A stretch of DNA of 64,000 nt from Halorubrum lacusprofundi ATCC 49239 (GTDB lineage Archaea; Halobacteriota; Halobacteria; Halobacteriales; Haloferacaceae): the NCBI RefSeq assembly GCF_000022205.1, contig NC_012029.1, positions 2,418,001 to 2,482,000 of the forward strand, in the 5' to 3' direction. Of the stretch, positions 35,093-44,233 are shown piece by piece. Position 1 is the stretch's first letter; each line of letters starts with the position of its first letter. The translations under genes were made by a program, and so were the position numbers. The notes beneath the pieces were generated by a model. That model did no database searches and was not told the origin of the DNA. It worked only from the letters and a program-made list of their open reading frames with translations.

Positions 35093-35668
35093 ATGGAACT
35101 CTCTCGACGCGGCATGCTCGGCGGGGTCGGGGTCGCGCTCGCAGTCGGGGGCGTCGGGTTCGCCGGCGCCGCCTCGGTGACCGACGGCGAGGCTATCGAC
35201 GGCGGAACCGGTCCCGACGAAGGTGCGATCGGTGGGGATGCGATCGGCGGGGACGAGCCCGGAAACGACGAAGACGGCCAGACCGGGTCCGTCCCCGTCG
35301 ATCCGGACGCCCCGTTCGAGGCGCGGCTGCTCCGCGACGGCGACGACGACCGGCGGCTCTTCGGCACCGGCGACTTAGACCGCGTCCAGGGCGTGATCAC
35401 CGAGGACGACGAACACCTCGTGTACGTCTCGCTCGGCGACGCGGGGATCGACGCGCTACAGACGGGGCTGACGGACGCCGGCGCGACGGACGACCCGGAG
35501 GGGTTCACGGTGTCGATGACGCTCGACGAGACCGAGGTCAGGCGGGTCGATCTGGACGAGGCGACCGTGTCGGCGCTGACCGACGAGGAGTGGGGCGGGG
35601 TGTTGACGCTCCCGTTCGGCGAGGAGTCGGTCGCGGCGTCGGTGTACGACTCGCTGGCCGACGCCTAA
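35093..35668 (+). CDS. Small secreted protein with Tat-type signal, function unknown
   Basis: A 191-residue acidic protein. The N-terminus SRRGMLGGVGVALAVGG is a twin-arginine signal without an obvious lipobox Cys. Next comes a low-complexity linker (IDGGTGPDEGAIGGDAIGG). The C-terminal ~110 residues (DAPFEARLLRDGDDDRRLFG, then VIRTEDDEHLVYVSLGD-like stretch) look like a compact exported domain. I do not recognise its family. It is followed by the repeat-bearing zinc-finger gene on the same strand. Confidence 0.65.
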   Translation: MELSRRGMLGGVGVALAVGGVGFAGAASVTDGEAIDGGTGPDEGAIGGDAIGGDEPGNDEDGQTGSVPVDPDAPFEARLLRDGDDDRRLFGTGDLDRVQGVITEDDEHLVYVSLGDAGIDALQTGLTDAGATDDPEGFTVSMTLDETEVRRVDLDEATVSALTDEEWGGVLTLPFGEESVAASVYDSLADA

Positions 35669-35726
35669 CCGGCGCGCCGCTCCGTCGAGGAGAGCGGTTA
35701 TGTCGACCCAGTCCGTTCGAGGCGAT

Positions 35727-35996
35727 ATGAGCGACGCCGAGGGGTGTGTGGACGACGCCGAGGGGGGTATGGACGACGCCGAGGGGGGTATGGACGACGC
35801 CGAGGGGGGTATGGACGACGCCGAGGGGGGTATGGACGACGCCGAGGGGGGTGTGGACGACGCCGAAGACGAGGCGGCGATCGGCTCCGGCGGGCGGCCC
35901 TGCCCCCTGTGCGAGACGCCGATGTACCACCGCCACTGCAAGTACGTCTGTCCCGCACACGGGGTCGTGTACGACTGCTCGGACACCTTCTACTGA
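35727..35996 (+). CDS. HVO-type zinc-finger small protein with 21-base in-frame repeats
   Basis: An 89-residue protein. The first part is repeated DDAEGGM heptads (residues ~3-45), encoded by five near-identical 21-base units. The last ~35 residues are a conserved zinc-binding module, CPLCETPMYHRHCKYVCP plus HGVVYDC. Because the repeat is a multiple of three, unit gain or loss keeps the frame. The module is a known small zinc-finger type before phytoene synthase in haloarchaea. ATG at 35727 is used since the TATA-like GGTTATG is ~30 bases upstream; 35700 also has an ATG. Role unknown. Confidence 0.8.
   Translation: MSDAEGCVDDAEGGMDDAEGGMDDAEGGMDDAEGGMDDAEGGVDDAEDEAAIGSGGRPCPLCETPMYHRHCKYVCPAHGVVYDCSDTFY
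35751..35855. repeat. 21-base tandem repeat inside the zinc-finger gene
   Basis: Five consecutive 21-base units, each GACGACGCCGAGGGGGGTAT plus G (the fifth has GTGTG at its end), flanked by a diverged unit on each side. The near-identity implies recent expansion by slippage. The repeated residues are DDAEGGM, acidic and probably disordered. Confidence 0.95.
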
Positions 35997-36181
35997 CGCC
36001 GGCAATCGCGACCCGTGAGCCCGATCGTCGGCGATCGGCGAGCCCGTTCACTTGCGCTCGGCGAGCGCGTTTACCGGGTACCAAACCACGCTGTGCGAAC
36101 TGTTATGTTCTTGCAGTTCGACTCGTATGTTATGATCGGCGACCCGCTCTCGATCCTCCCTGCCGACTACCAGAGGTCAGC

Positions 36182-37147
36182 ATGGTAGACAAGACGCAGG
36201 TTGCCCGAGGAAAGCGGATCCAGCGTCGGACCGGGAAGACGTTCCACGTCGCGACCCGGCTGCTCCCGGAGCGGATCCGGCACCCGACGTACGTGCTGTA
36301 CGGCTTCTTCCGTGTCGCCGACGAGGTCGTCGACGCTGCGGAGACTGCGCCGCCAGACGAACAGCGGGCGGAGCTCGATCGACTCCGTCGGGCCGCGCTG
36401 GCTGAGAGAGACACCGACGACCCAGTGTTGGAGGCGTTCGCCGCGGTCTGTGACGAACACGAGATCCCGGACGAAGACGTGCACGCGTTCGTCGACGCGA
36501 TGGCGAGCGACATCGAAACCGACCGGTACGAGACCTACGACCAGCTTGAGTCGTACATGGACGGCTCCGCGGCCGCCGTCGGCCGGATGATGACGGCGAT
36601 CATGGAGCTCGACGAGGAGGCCGAGGTGAAGGCGCTCCCCCACGCGACGAAGCTCGGCGAGGCGTTTCAGATGACGAATTTCATCCGCGACGTGCGTGAG
36701 GACGTGGCCGAACGCGACCGGGTCTACCTCCCGCTGGAAACACTTCGGCGGCACGGCGTGAGCGAGGATCAGATCCTGAATCTGGAGTTCGACGACGACG
36801 TGGCGGCAGCGATCCGCGAGGAACTCGTCCGGACCGAGCGGCTCTACGAGGAGGGCGTCGCCGGGATCAAGTACCTCCCGGAGGACTGCCAGCTCGCGGT
36901 GTTGCTCGCGGCGGTGCTGTACGCGGACCACCATCGGCTGATCCGCGATCTGGGGTACGACACGGTGTCGACGACGCCGGAACTGTCGTTCGTCCGCAAG
37001 ATCTCGCTGCTCGTCCGGACCCGCTGGAAGTGGCAGTGGAACAGAGACCCCGAAGCGGTGTTTTACGAGATGTGCGGCGGCTTCGACGCCGCCCGCGAAC
37101 ACCGCGAACACGGATCGCACGGACCGGGTATCGCCCAGTCCGACTGA
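36182..37147 (+). CDS. crtB: Phytoene/squalene synthase family protein, probably phytoene synthase
   Basis: A 321-residue trans-isoprenyl synthase. Both Asp-rich motifs are visible: DEVVD in YGFFRVADEVVDAAE and DVRED in MTNFIRDVREDVAERDRVYL. The latter region matches phytoene synthase, which joins two geranylgeranyl diphosphates for carotenoids such as bacterioruberin, though squalene synthase is a close relative. MVDKTQVARGKRIQRRTGKT is a typical haloarchaeal opening. Upstream is the small zinc-finger gene, and downstream a tiny membrane protein starts 12 bases later. Confidence 0.9.
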   Translation: MVDKTQVARGKRIQRRTGKTFHVATRLLPERIRHPTYVLYGFFRVADEVVDAAETAPPDEQRAELDRLRRAALAERDTDDPVLEAFAAVCDEHEIPDEDVHAFVDAMASDIETDRYETYDQLESYMDGSAAAVGRMMTAIMELDEEAEVKALPHATKLGEAFQMTNFIRDVREDVAERDRVYLPLETLRRHGVSEDQILNLEFDDDVAAAIREELVRTERLYEEGVAGIKYLPEDCQLAVLLAAVLYADHHRLIRDLGYDTVSTTPELSFVRKISLLVRTRWKWQWNRDPEAVFYEMCGGFDAAREHREHGSHGPGIAQSD

Positions 37148-37159
37148 CCCGGGGGCATC

Positions 37160-37369
37160 GTGAACAGATCCCGGTTTGTCGGCCTCGCACTCGCCGCGTT
37201 CGGGCTGGTTTTCCTCTCGTTCGTCGTCCGCGGCACGACCCGCCTTGTCGCGCCCTACGAGGTCGCCGTAGCGCTTTCGGCGCCAATTCTCTTCGTCGCC
37301 GCCGCGCTGTTGGTCGCGCTGGTCGCGCTCGCGACGCTGGACGTGATTGGGATCCGCCGGTTGGAGTAA
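37160..37369 (+). CDS. Small two-helix membrane protein with GTG start
   Basis: A 69-residue protein with two hydrophobic segments (FVGLALAAFGLVFLSFVV and VAVALSAPILFVAAALLVAL) and a short basic end. Starts at GTG 12 bases after phytoene synthase, so it is probably co-transcribed. I do not recognise a family; such proteins often sit near carotenoid genes, but no role is claimed. Confidence 0.6.
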   Translation: MNRSRFVGLALAAFGLVFLSFVVRGTTRLVAPYEVAVALSAPILFVAAALLVALVALATLDVIGIRRLE

Positions 37370-37412
37370 GCAAAGTCGGAACGCCCTTTTGACCGCGGCC
37401 CCGAGAGCGCGT

Positions 37413-38690
37413 ATGGACGTACGAACCGTCGCTGACCTCTCGCCGGCCGAGCGCCTCGCCTTCTTCGAGCGCGACGCCGGCGTCGACGCGGTCCGCGACG
37501 ACGTGAGCGAGATCGTCGATCGAGTCCGGACGGAGGGCGACGTCGCGCTCCGAGAGTTCTCCGAGGAGTTCGACGGCGTGGCCGTCGGCAACATCGACAT
37601 CACCGACGACGCCGAGCGCGCCCACGCCGAATTCGACGACGCAAACGATCCGGTCCTCGACGCGGTCCGCGACGCGGCCGCCAACATCCGCGAGTTCCAC
37701 GAGCGACAGCACCCCGAGGACTGGCGCGATGAGTTCGGCGACCGCGAACTCGGCCGCCGGTTCCGCCCGATCGACCGCGCCGGGGTGTACGTGCCCGGCG
37801 GCGCGGCGGCGTACCCCTCCAGCGCACTGATGGGCGTGATCCCGGCGGCAGTGGCGGGCGTCGACCACGTCTCGGTCGCGACGCCGCCGGCCGAGGAGAT
37901 CAACCCCGTCACGCTCGCGGCGATCCACGAGGCCGGCGCCGACGCGGTGTATCAGGTCGGCGGCGCGCAGGCGATCGCCGCGCTCGCGTACGGCACGGAG
38001 ACCGTCACGAACGCCCAGAAGGTGGTCGGGCCCGGCAATAAGTGGGTCACCGCCGCGAAGGCGATCGTGCAGGGCGACGTGGAGATCGACTTCCTCGCCG
38101 GGCCGAGCGAGGTGCTCGTCCTCGCCGACGAGACCGCCGACCCCGACCTCGTCGCGAGCGACCTGATCGCGCAGGCCGAACACGACCCGAACGCCTCCGT
38201 GGTCGCCGTCACCGACGACGCCGCCCTCGCCGAGGCGGTCGCAGAGGCGGTCGACGAGCAGGTCGCGGGCCGTAAACGCGAGGAGACGATACGAGCCGCC
38301 CTCGACAACGACGCCTCCGGGGTCCTTCACGCCAGATCGATGCCCGAGGCGGTGTTGTTCACCGAGGAGTACGCGGCCGAACACCTCTCGATCGCGGCCG
38401 ACGACGACGAGGCGCTGCTCGCCCGGATCTCGAACGCTGGCTCGGTGTTCCTCGGGGCGTACTCCCCCGTCGCCGCCGGCGACTACGCAACCGGGACGAA
38501 CCACGTGCTGCCGACGAACGGCGGCGCAAAGCGCTACGGCGGGCTCTCCGTCGACACCTTCCTCCGGTCGTCGACGGTTCAGCGACTCGACCGCGACGCG
38601 CTCGACGGGCTCTCAGAGACGATCACGACGCTCGCGGAGGCCGAGGGGCTGGAGGCGCACGCCGAGAGCGTTCGGAAGAGGTTCGAGTAG
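37413..38690 (+). CDS. hisD: Histidinol dehydrogenase
   Basis: Last enzyme of histidine biosynthesis; oxidises histidinol to histidine with NAD. 425 residues from the ATG at 37413. Features are RPIDRAGVYVPGGAAAYPSS, YGTETVTNAQKVVGPGNKWV, ASDLIAQAEHDPNASVVAVT and the C-terminal GTNHVLPTNGGAKRYGGLSV. A TATA-like CCCTTTTGA ~27 bases upstream points to leaderless initiation. The stop codon TAG is part of a short tandem repeat downstream. Confidence 0.95.
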   Translation: MDVRTVADLSPAERLAFFERDAGVDAVRDDVSEIVDRVRTEGDVALREFSEEFDGVAVGNIDITDDAERAHAEFDDANDPVLDAVRDAAANIREFHERQHPEDWRDEFGDRELGRRFRPIDRAGVYVPGGAAAYPSSALMGVIPAAVAGVDHVSVATPPAEEINPVTLAAIHEAGADAVYQVGGAQAIAALAYGTETVTNAQKVVGPGNKWVTAAKAIVQGDVEIDFLAGPSEVLVLADETADPDLVASDLIAQAEHDPNASVVAVTDDAALAEAVAEAVDEQVAGRKREETIRAALDNDASGVLHARSMPEAVLFTEEYAAEHLSIAADDDEALLARISNAGSVFLGAYSPVAAGDYATGTNHVLPTNGGAKRYGGLSVDTFLRSSTVQRLDRDALDGLSETITTLAEAEGLEAHAESVRKRFE

Positions 38691-38692
38691 CT

Positions 38693-38734
38693 GCGGTTTG
38701 AGTAGCGCGGTTTGAGTAGCGCGGTTCGAATGAC
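38693..38734. repeat. 14-base tandem repeat after hisD
   Basis: Two exact copies of GCGGTTTGAGTAGC (38693-38706, 38707-38720) and a diverged third (38721-38734). Each carries a GAGTAG or GAATGA resembling the end of hisD (GAG TAG at 38685-38690), as though the gene end was duplicated in tandem. Confidence 0.8.
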
Positions 38735-38810
38735 CGCGGTTCGGTAGATTCGGTCGCCGACTGCCGCCCGCCGTAGAAACGGTTATCTCGCGGAGTCGCA
38801 TCGAGACGGT

Positions 38811-39962
38811 ATGATCCCGTCGCTGTCCGCGCTGTTCGAAGGACTCTCAGCGGTCGAGGCGACGGTCGCAGTTCTCGTGGTCTCCGTTATCGCCGCCGTG
38901 GGGATGGAGTTCATCGTCCTGCGAGTCGCCCGCCGGTATGTCTCGACCACCGACTCCGCGTACGACGACATCGTCATCTCCTCGCTTCGCGCCCCGCTCG
39001 TCGTCACCGCCGCGCTCGCCGGCGTCTACGTGCTCACGCAGGTCCCGGCGGTTCGATCGTCCGTGCTCTTGGACCCGCAGCTGCTCGACGCTGTCTTCGG
39101 TCGGCCGTCGCTTTCGGTCATCATCCTCGTGTGGGCACATGCCGCCAATACCGTCGTGAATCGGCTCGTCGCCGCCGTCAACGAGGAAGGCACCCGGTTC
39201 GACTTCGCGCCCGTGTTCTCGAACGTCTGGACGCTCGCGGTACTTATCGGGAGCGTCGGGACGCTGCTGTGGCTGTGGGGCATCGAGATTACGCCGCTCC
39301 TCGGCGCGGCCGGGGTCGCCGGCATCGCGGTCGGTTTCGCCGCGAAAGACACGGTCGCGAACTTCTTCGGCGGCATTGCGTTGTACTTCGACGACACCTA
39401 CAAAATAAGCGACTACATCGTTCTCGACGACGGTACCGCGGGAACCGTGATCAAGGTCGGCGTGCGCTCGACGACGCTGCTCACCCGCGATGAGGTGCTG
39501 GTGACGGTCCCTAACGCGGCGCTCAACGCCGCGAAGGTGACGAACGAGTCCGCTCCACAGAGCCGGCGTCGCGTCCGGGTCCCGATCGGCGTCGCCTACG
39601 GGACCGACATCGACGAATTCGAGGCGCTCGCGGTCGAGGCCGCGCTGGCCGAGCCGCTCGTCCTTGATTCGCCGAAGCCGCGGGCCCGGCTCCGGTCGTT
39701 CGGGGACTCGGCACTCCAGTACGAGATCCTCTGTTGGGTCAACGGCCCGACGCGTCGCCGGCGCGCGCAACATACACTCAACCGCGCGCTGTACAAGACG
39801 CTGTCCGCGGCCGATATCGAGATTCCGTACCCCAAACGCGACGTGACGGTCACCGCGGCGGACGGATCTGCCACCGATGCCGCTAGCGGACAAATGGACA
39901 CCCCGTCATCCACCGACGACGGGACTGCCGCAGCGACGCGCAACGGCGACCGGGGCCGGTAA
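38811..39962 (+). CDS. MscS-family mechanosensitive channel
   Basis: A 383-residue membrane protein. Four or so hydrophobic segments precede the pore-lining helix LLGAAGVAGIAVGFAAKDTV. The beta domain (GDD, KISDYIVLDDGTAGTVIKVG, VPNAALNAAKVTN) and a C-terminal alpha/beta domain follow. MscS channels release solutes when turgor rises, a need in a fluctuating brine. The C-terminal ~35 residues are low-complexity. A TATA-like GGTTATCTC is ~28 bases upstream. Confidence 0.92.
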   Translation: MIPSLSALFEGLSAVEATVAVLVVSVIAAVGMEFIVLRVARRYVSTTDSAYDDIVISSLRAPLVVTAALAGVYVLTQVPAVRSSVLLDPQLLDAVFGRPSLSVIILVWAHAANTVVNRLVAAVNEEGTRFDFAPVFSNVWTLAVLIGSVGTLLWLWGIEITPLLGAAGVAGIAVGFAAKDTVANFFGGIALYFDDTYKISDYIVLDDGTAGTVIKVGVRSTTLLTRDEVLVTVPNAALNAAKVTNESAPQSRRRVRVPIGVAYGTDIDEFEALAVEAALAEPLVLDSPKPRARLRSFGDSALQYEILCWVNGPTRRRRAQHTLNRALYKTLSAADIEIPYPKRDVTVTAADGSATDAASGQMDTPSSTDDGTAAATRNGDRGR

Positions 39963-40046
39963 ACGAGCGCGGTGATCGGACGTCGGTCGGTGGTGCTTCC
40001 GGTTCGCCGGCGACCAGAAAGCAGACCCAGCGGCACCGGAACGACC

Positions 40047-41090
40047 TCAGGATCGGTCGGCGAAGACGACAGCGTCGCAGTCGGCGCAGGCGCGAACGGC
40101 ACGCTCAGGATTCCCGCTGACGCCGCCCGGCCCACCACAGCAGTTCCGCAGGGTCGTGTCGCGGACCGAACCGTCACAGGCGGGACACGTATCGAGGAAC
40201 GCGCGGAGCGGTCGCGCCGCCCCTCGGGCGACGCCGTCGTCGACGCCGCGCTCGCGAAGCGTCTCCGCGGCGGCCGTCTCCGCCAGCGCGATCGGTCGGC
40301 TCAGCCACGCGTCGCGCTGACCGGCGAGTAGTATCCGTCCGTCGTGGACCTGGCCGTCGGTGTCGGGACCGGCGACCGCTGCTGCACGCTCGGCGAGCGT
40401 CTCGTCGGAGCCGCGACGGAGCGCGGCGATCCGGTCGTACATCGCCGTCCGGAACGACTCGTCGAGGCGGAGCGTCTCACCGTCGTCGACGAGGGCACCC
40501 GCGTCGATAAGCGTCGCCATGAGCGTCTTCGGGTCGACGGCGTCGCCGTCTCCATCGTCCTCCCCGCCCGCGGCTCCATCGCTCGGCGCGATGCCGGCGT
40601 CGTGCCCGGGATCGGAGTCGGTGGCGCGTTCGGGGTCGGCGTCGCGTTCGGGAGGGGTGTCCGGCTCGTCCGCCTCCGGGTCGTCCGTCTCTGCTTGGAC
40701 CGTCCTCGCGTCGTCTCCAGCCGTTTCGACCGTCCTCGCGTCGTCTTCATCTGCTTCGAGCGTGACCGCGTCGTCGGCGAGCGACCCGGAATCGAGCCCC
40801 GCCCGGTGATCGAGACCGATGTCGATCGGGAGCGGAGCGACGAGCCGCGGGGCGAACCGCGGGGTTCCGGGGACGACATAGCCGCGGAGCCAGATCGCCG
40901 CGCCGCCGAGGACGCTGGCGAGGAGCCCGAGCGATCGGCGACGGCGCGAGAGCAGGCCGGCGACGACCGCGACGCCGACCGCGTTAACGAGGGTGCACGG
41001 GAGACACCGGTTCTCGCCGGTGTGCTCAGGATCGACGAGCGCCGCGGCCGAGTCGCGCAGCACATCGAACGTCGACCGGTCGCCGCTCAT
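40047..41090 (-). CDS. Two-helix membrane protein with C-terminal zinc-ribbon-like domain
   Basis: A 347-residue haloarchaeal protein of unknown function. Near the N-terminus it has CLPCTLVNAVGVAVVAGLLS and one more hydrophobic segment (LGLLASVLGGAAIWLRGYVV). A ~100-residue acidic linker of T, D, E and P follows. The C-terminal ~150 residues include a cysteine-rich motif, CPACDGSVRDTTLRNCCGG, and CADCD near the end, probably a zinc site. The start overlaps the upstream gene's stop by ATGA. Confidence 0.7.
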   Translation of the reverse strand: MSGDRSTFDVLRDSAAALVDPEHTGENRCLPCTLVNAVGVAVVAGLLSRRRRSLGLLASVLGGAAIWLRGYVVPGTPRFAPRLVAPLPIDIGLDHRAGLDSGSLADDAVTLEADEDDARTVETAGDDARTVQAETDDPEADEPDTPPERDADPERATDSDPGHDAGIAPSDGAAGGEDDGDGDAVDPKTLMATLIDAGALVDDGETLRLDESFRTAMYDRIAALRRGSDETLAERAAAVAGPDTDGQVHDGRILLAGQRDAWLSRPIALAETAAAETLRERGVDDGVARGAARPLRAFLDTCPACDGSVRDTTLRNCCGGPGGVSGNPERAVRACADCDAVVFADRS

Positions 41091-41548
41091 AGCTTGGCGG
41101 CCGGGGTGTGCTGGAGCGGTTCACCGTGGACGGCGCGGTAGACGCTGGGGAACGCCGCGAGCCCGAGAGGTTGGACGACGCCGCCGAGCAGGGCGAGCCA
41201 CAGCGACCCGGCCGCCGTCGCTGCCACCGCGATCCCGACGGTCGCAAGCAGAAAGAGGGCGCTGAAGTAGCCGACCCGTAGGGGGAGTGTCGCCAGCTCA
41301 CCGCGGCGGGGCCACGCGCCGACATCGAGGGCTTTCGCCCGAAACAGGGCGATCGAGACGCTCCCGAGACCGATCGCGAGGAGACCAGCGATCGGGACTG
41401 CGTCGGGGTACCGCGTCTGGAGAATGAGTACCGCCACGAACGCGGGCGACGACAGCAGCGAGAGCTCCGCGCCGCCGAAGAACACTCGTTCGAGCCACTG
41501 AACCGTCTCGTCTCGTAGTCGTCCCGCGACCGTGCCGGTTGAACCCAT
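41087..41548 (-). CDS. Small polytopic membrane protein
   Basis: A 153-residue protein with four hydrophobic segments (LSLLSSPAFVAVLILQTRYP, IAGLLAIGLGSVSIALF, VGYFSALFLLATVGIAVAA, and one more). It forms a two-gene operon with the following cysteine-containing gene through an ATGA overlap, so the two are likely partners. No family assigned. ATG at 41548 chosen because earlier in-frame Met codons lie in the divergent promoter region. Confidence 0.65.
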   Translation of the reverse strand: MGSTGTVAGRLRDETVQWLERVFFGGAELSLLSSPAFVAVLILQTRYPDAVPIAGLLAIGLGSVSIALFRAKALDVGAWPRRGELATLPLRVGYFSALFLLATVGIAVAATAAGSLWLALLGGVVQPLGLAAFPSVYRAVHGEPLQHTPAAKL

Positions 41549-41732
41549 GACTGGCACCCACTCGATGCTCGGGGCCCATAGCCGTTCCGACGATATTGGA
41601 GGAAGGTACGGCCCGCTTCGAGGACCCCGGATCGCGCGGCTAATCCGATTCTCGCGCGAGCGCGTGCGCCCTATCATGATGAGTGTTAGCATCAATAATT
41701 ATATACGGGTGTATTTTGTAACAACAGCTGTA

Positions 41733-43213
41733 ATGGTCGACAGCGAATCCGATCGCGAGAGCGGACGTGTGGGGGTATCGCGGCGACAGTTCTTGGAGGT
41801 GACGGGCGCAACGGGGGCAGCCGTCGGGCTCGCCGGCTGTTCCGGCGGTGGCGGCGGCGGCGACGGTCCGATCCAGATCACGATGGATGCCGAGTGGGGA
41901 GGCATCTCTGACGCCCTCACTCAGAGCCTGTACGACGCGGGTCTCGACGAGTCGATCGAAATCGAGATCCTGCCGGGCGACTTCGAGTCGGGGGCGCGCC
42001 GGTCGGAGTTCACGTCGGCGCTCGACGCCGGGCGGGCGAGCCCGGACATCTTCATGATGGACTCAGGGTGGACGATCCCGTTTATCGCGCGCGGTCAGCT
42101 CGTGAACCTGAGCGACGAGCTCTCCTCCGAGACGCTCGATTACGTCCAGAACGACTACCTGCCGAGCGCGGTAAACACCGCGAGCGACCCAGAGAGCGGC
42201 GACCTGTTCGGACTGCCGCTGTTCCCGGACTACCCGGTGATGCACTATCGAAAGGACCTGGTCGAGGACGCCGGCTACGACCCGGACGGCGAGAACTGGG
42301 CGACCGAGCCGATGAGCTGGCAGGAGTTCGCCGAGATGGCCGCCGACGTGTGGGAGCAGAACGGCGGCCCCGGTGGCGACTTCGATTACGGATTCACGAC
42401 TCAGGGCGACAACTACGTCGGGCTCGCCTGCTGTACGTTCAACGAGACGATGACTTCCTTCGGTGGCGCGTACTTCGGCGACCACGAGAACCTCTTCGGC
42501 CCGATCGGCGATCGGCCGATCACGGTCAACGAGGAGCCCGTTCACGACACGATCCGCATGATGCGGTCGTTCATGGAGGGGCCCGACGCCGAGTACGCTC
42601 ACCCGGACTTCCCGCAGATTTCGACGACAGATCTGCTCTCGTTCACCGAGGAGCCGTCCCGTGAGCCGTTCACGTCCGGGAACGCGATTTTCCACCGGAA
42701 CTGGCCGTACGCGATCCCGCTCAACCTCGACTCCGAGGAGTTCAGCGCGGAGGATTACGACGTGATGCCGCTTCCGTACGGCATCGAGGCAGGCGAGGGC
42801 GAGTACGAGGGCACCGGCGGCGCCGCGGCGCCGCGGCGGCGCTCGGCGGCTGGCACCTCACGATCAACCCGAACACCCCGCGGCTCGACGACTGCGTTCA
42901 GGTGCTCGAGGCGTTCGCCAACGAGGAGGTCATGACGACGAACTTCGCCGAGGGAGGGTACCTGCCGCCGGATCCGTCGGTCACCGAGTCGGTTGACCCC
43001 GACGACGTAGGCGCGCTGGGCGACTTCCTCGACACGCTGGCAGTCGCCGGCCAGAACACGGTTCCGCGTCCCGTCACTGTGGCGTGGCCCGATCAGAGCC
43101 CGCAGGTCGCTTCCGAGGTCTCGGCCGCCTACCAGGGCGAGAAGTCGCCCGAACAGGCCATGTCCGACCTTGAGAGCTCGCTCGGATCGATCGAGTCCGA
43201 CCTAGCTGAATAA
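41733..43213 (+). pseudogene. Sugar ABC transporter binding protein, frameshifted near C-terminus
   Basis: A Tat-exported solute-binding lipoprotein of the extracellular family 1 (maltose/sugar) type: SRRQFLEVTG, then lipobox LAGC. IFMMDSGWTIPFIARGQLV and DLFGLPLFPDYPVMHYRKDL are diagnostic. The first frame is clean to ~42830, then runs into unrelated sequence and stops at 42935. The expected C-terminus (GGWHLTINPNTPRLDDCVQV, then ANEEVMTTNFAEGGYLPP) continues in another frame to 43213. The shift lies in the GC-rich GGCGCCGCGGCGCCGCGG-type tract at ~42825-42850 and corresponds to two extra bases or one missing one. With it corrected the protein is ~492 residues. A TATA-like ATTATATAC ~30 bases upstream supports the start. 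Confidence 0.85.
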
Positions 43214-43225
43214 CGAGGACCGAGC

Positions 43226-44233
43226 ATGTCAACCGACACGCGAGCGGACAGGGGCGGTTCGCTGCTCGCCCGACCGCTCAACTGGCTGGAGACGCAGAGC
43301 GAGGAGGTGTACGCCTACGTCCTGTTAGCTCCTGCATTCCTGCTGCTTGCGCTCGTCGCCTTCTACCCGCTGATAGAGACGTTCCGATTCTCGTTGCTCG
43401 CGGACGCCGTCGCGTCAGCCGATCCGTTCGGCGAGTTCATCGGCCTCGACAACTACGTCGACCTGTTGACCGGTGATACGACGTTCACCCAGCAGTTCAT
43501 CTCGGTATCGACCACGGACTCGTTCCCGTTCGTCGGGTTCGACGCGCCCTTCCTCCAGCAGGCGTTGTTCGTCACGCTGGCGTTCGCAATCTTGAGCGTC
43601 CTGTTCGAGACGCTGATCGGGTTCGGACAGGCTCTCGTGCTCGATCAGGACTTCTACGGCCGCCGATGGGTCCGGGTGTCGATCATCATTCCGTGGGCCA
43701 TCCCCATCGTCATCCAGGGGATGATCTTCTTCCTGCTGTTCAACCCGACCATCGGCTTCGGGACGGAGTTCATGCAGTGGCTCGGCGTGTTCGGCGACAA
43801 TCCGCTGTCGAGCAGCACGGACTCGTTTATGATCGTGCTCGTCGCCGATATCTGGAAGACGACGGCGTTCATGGCGCTGCTGATACTGGCGGGGCTCCAG
43901 AGCATCGACCGCGGACTCTACGACGTCGCGAAGGTGTCGGGCGCCTCGCCGTGGCAGCGATTCCGGTACATCACCCTGCCGCTCGTGGCGCCGGCGCTGC
44001 TCGTCGCGATGCTGTTCCGCACGATGGACGCGATGCGGATTTACGGGCTCATCGACGCCACGGCGGGGTGTGAGACCGTGCCGTCGCTGACCTGTCTCGT
44101 GATCATTGCGCTCCAGAACAGTCGGCGCTGGGCGACCGCCTCCGCGGTGGCGTTCCTGACCGCGATCGTCATCAGCGGGTTCGTGGTCGTGTACCTGCTT
44201 GCGCTGCGCGGAAACGACGGGGGTGTCGCATGA
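43226..44233 (+). CDS. Sugar ABC transporter permease, MalF-like
   Basis: A 335-residue inner-membrane subunit with six or seven helices. The permease EAA-type loop is YDVAKVSGASPWQRFRYITLP. Preceded by a short hydrophilic N-terminus (MSTDTRADRGGSLLARPLNW). It starts 12 bases after the binding-protein gene and overlaps the next permease by ATGA, forming a single importer operon. Confidence 0.9.
   Translation: MSTDTRADRGGSLLARPLNWLETQSEEVYAYVLLAPAFLLLALVAFYPLIETFRFSLLADAVASADPFGEFIGLDNYVDLLTGDTTFTQQFISVSTTDSFPFVGFDAPFLQQALFVTLAFAILSVLFETLIGFGQALVLDQDFYGRRWVRVSIIIPWAIPIVIQGMIFFLLFNPTIGFGTEFMQWLGVFGDNPLSSSTDSFMIVLVADIWKTTAFMALLILAGLQSIDRGLYDVAKVSGASPWQRFRYITLPLVAPALLVAMLFRTMDAMRIYGLIDATAGCETVPSLTCLVIIALQNSRRWATASAVAFLTAIVISGFVVVYLLALRGNDGGVA

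Noticed and set aside
35751-35855. CRISPR array
   Set aside because: Units are contiguous and in frame with no spacers; the repeats encode DDAEGGM.
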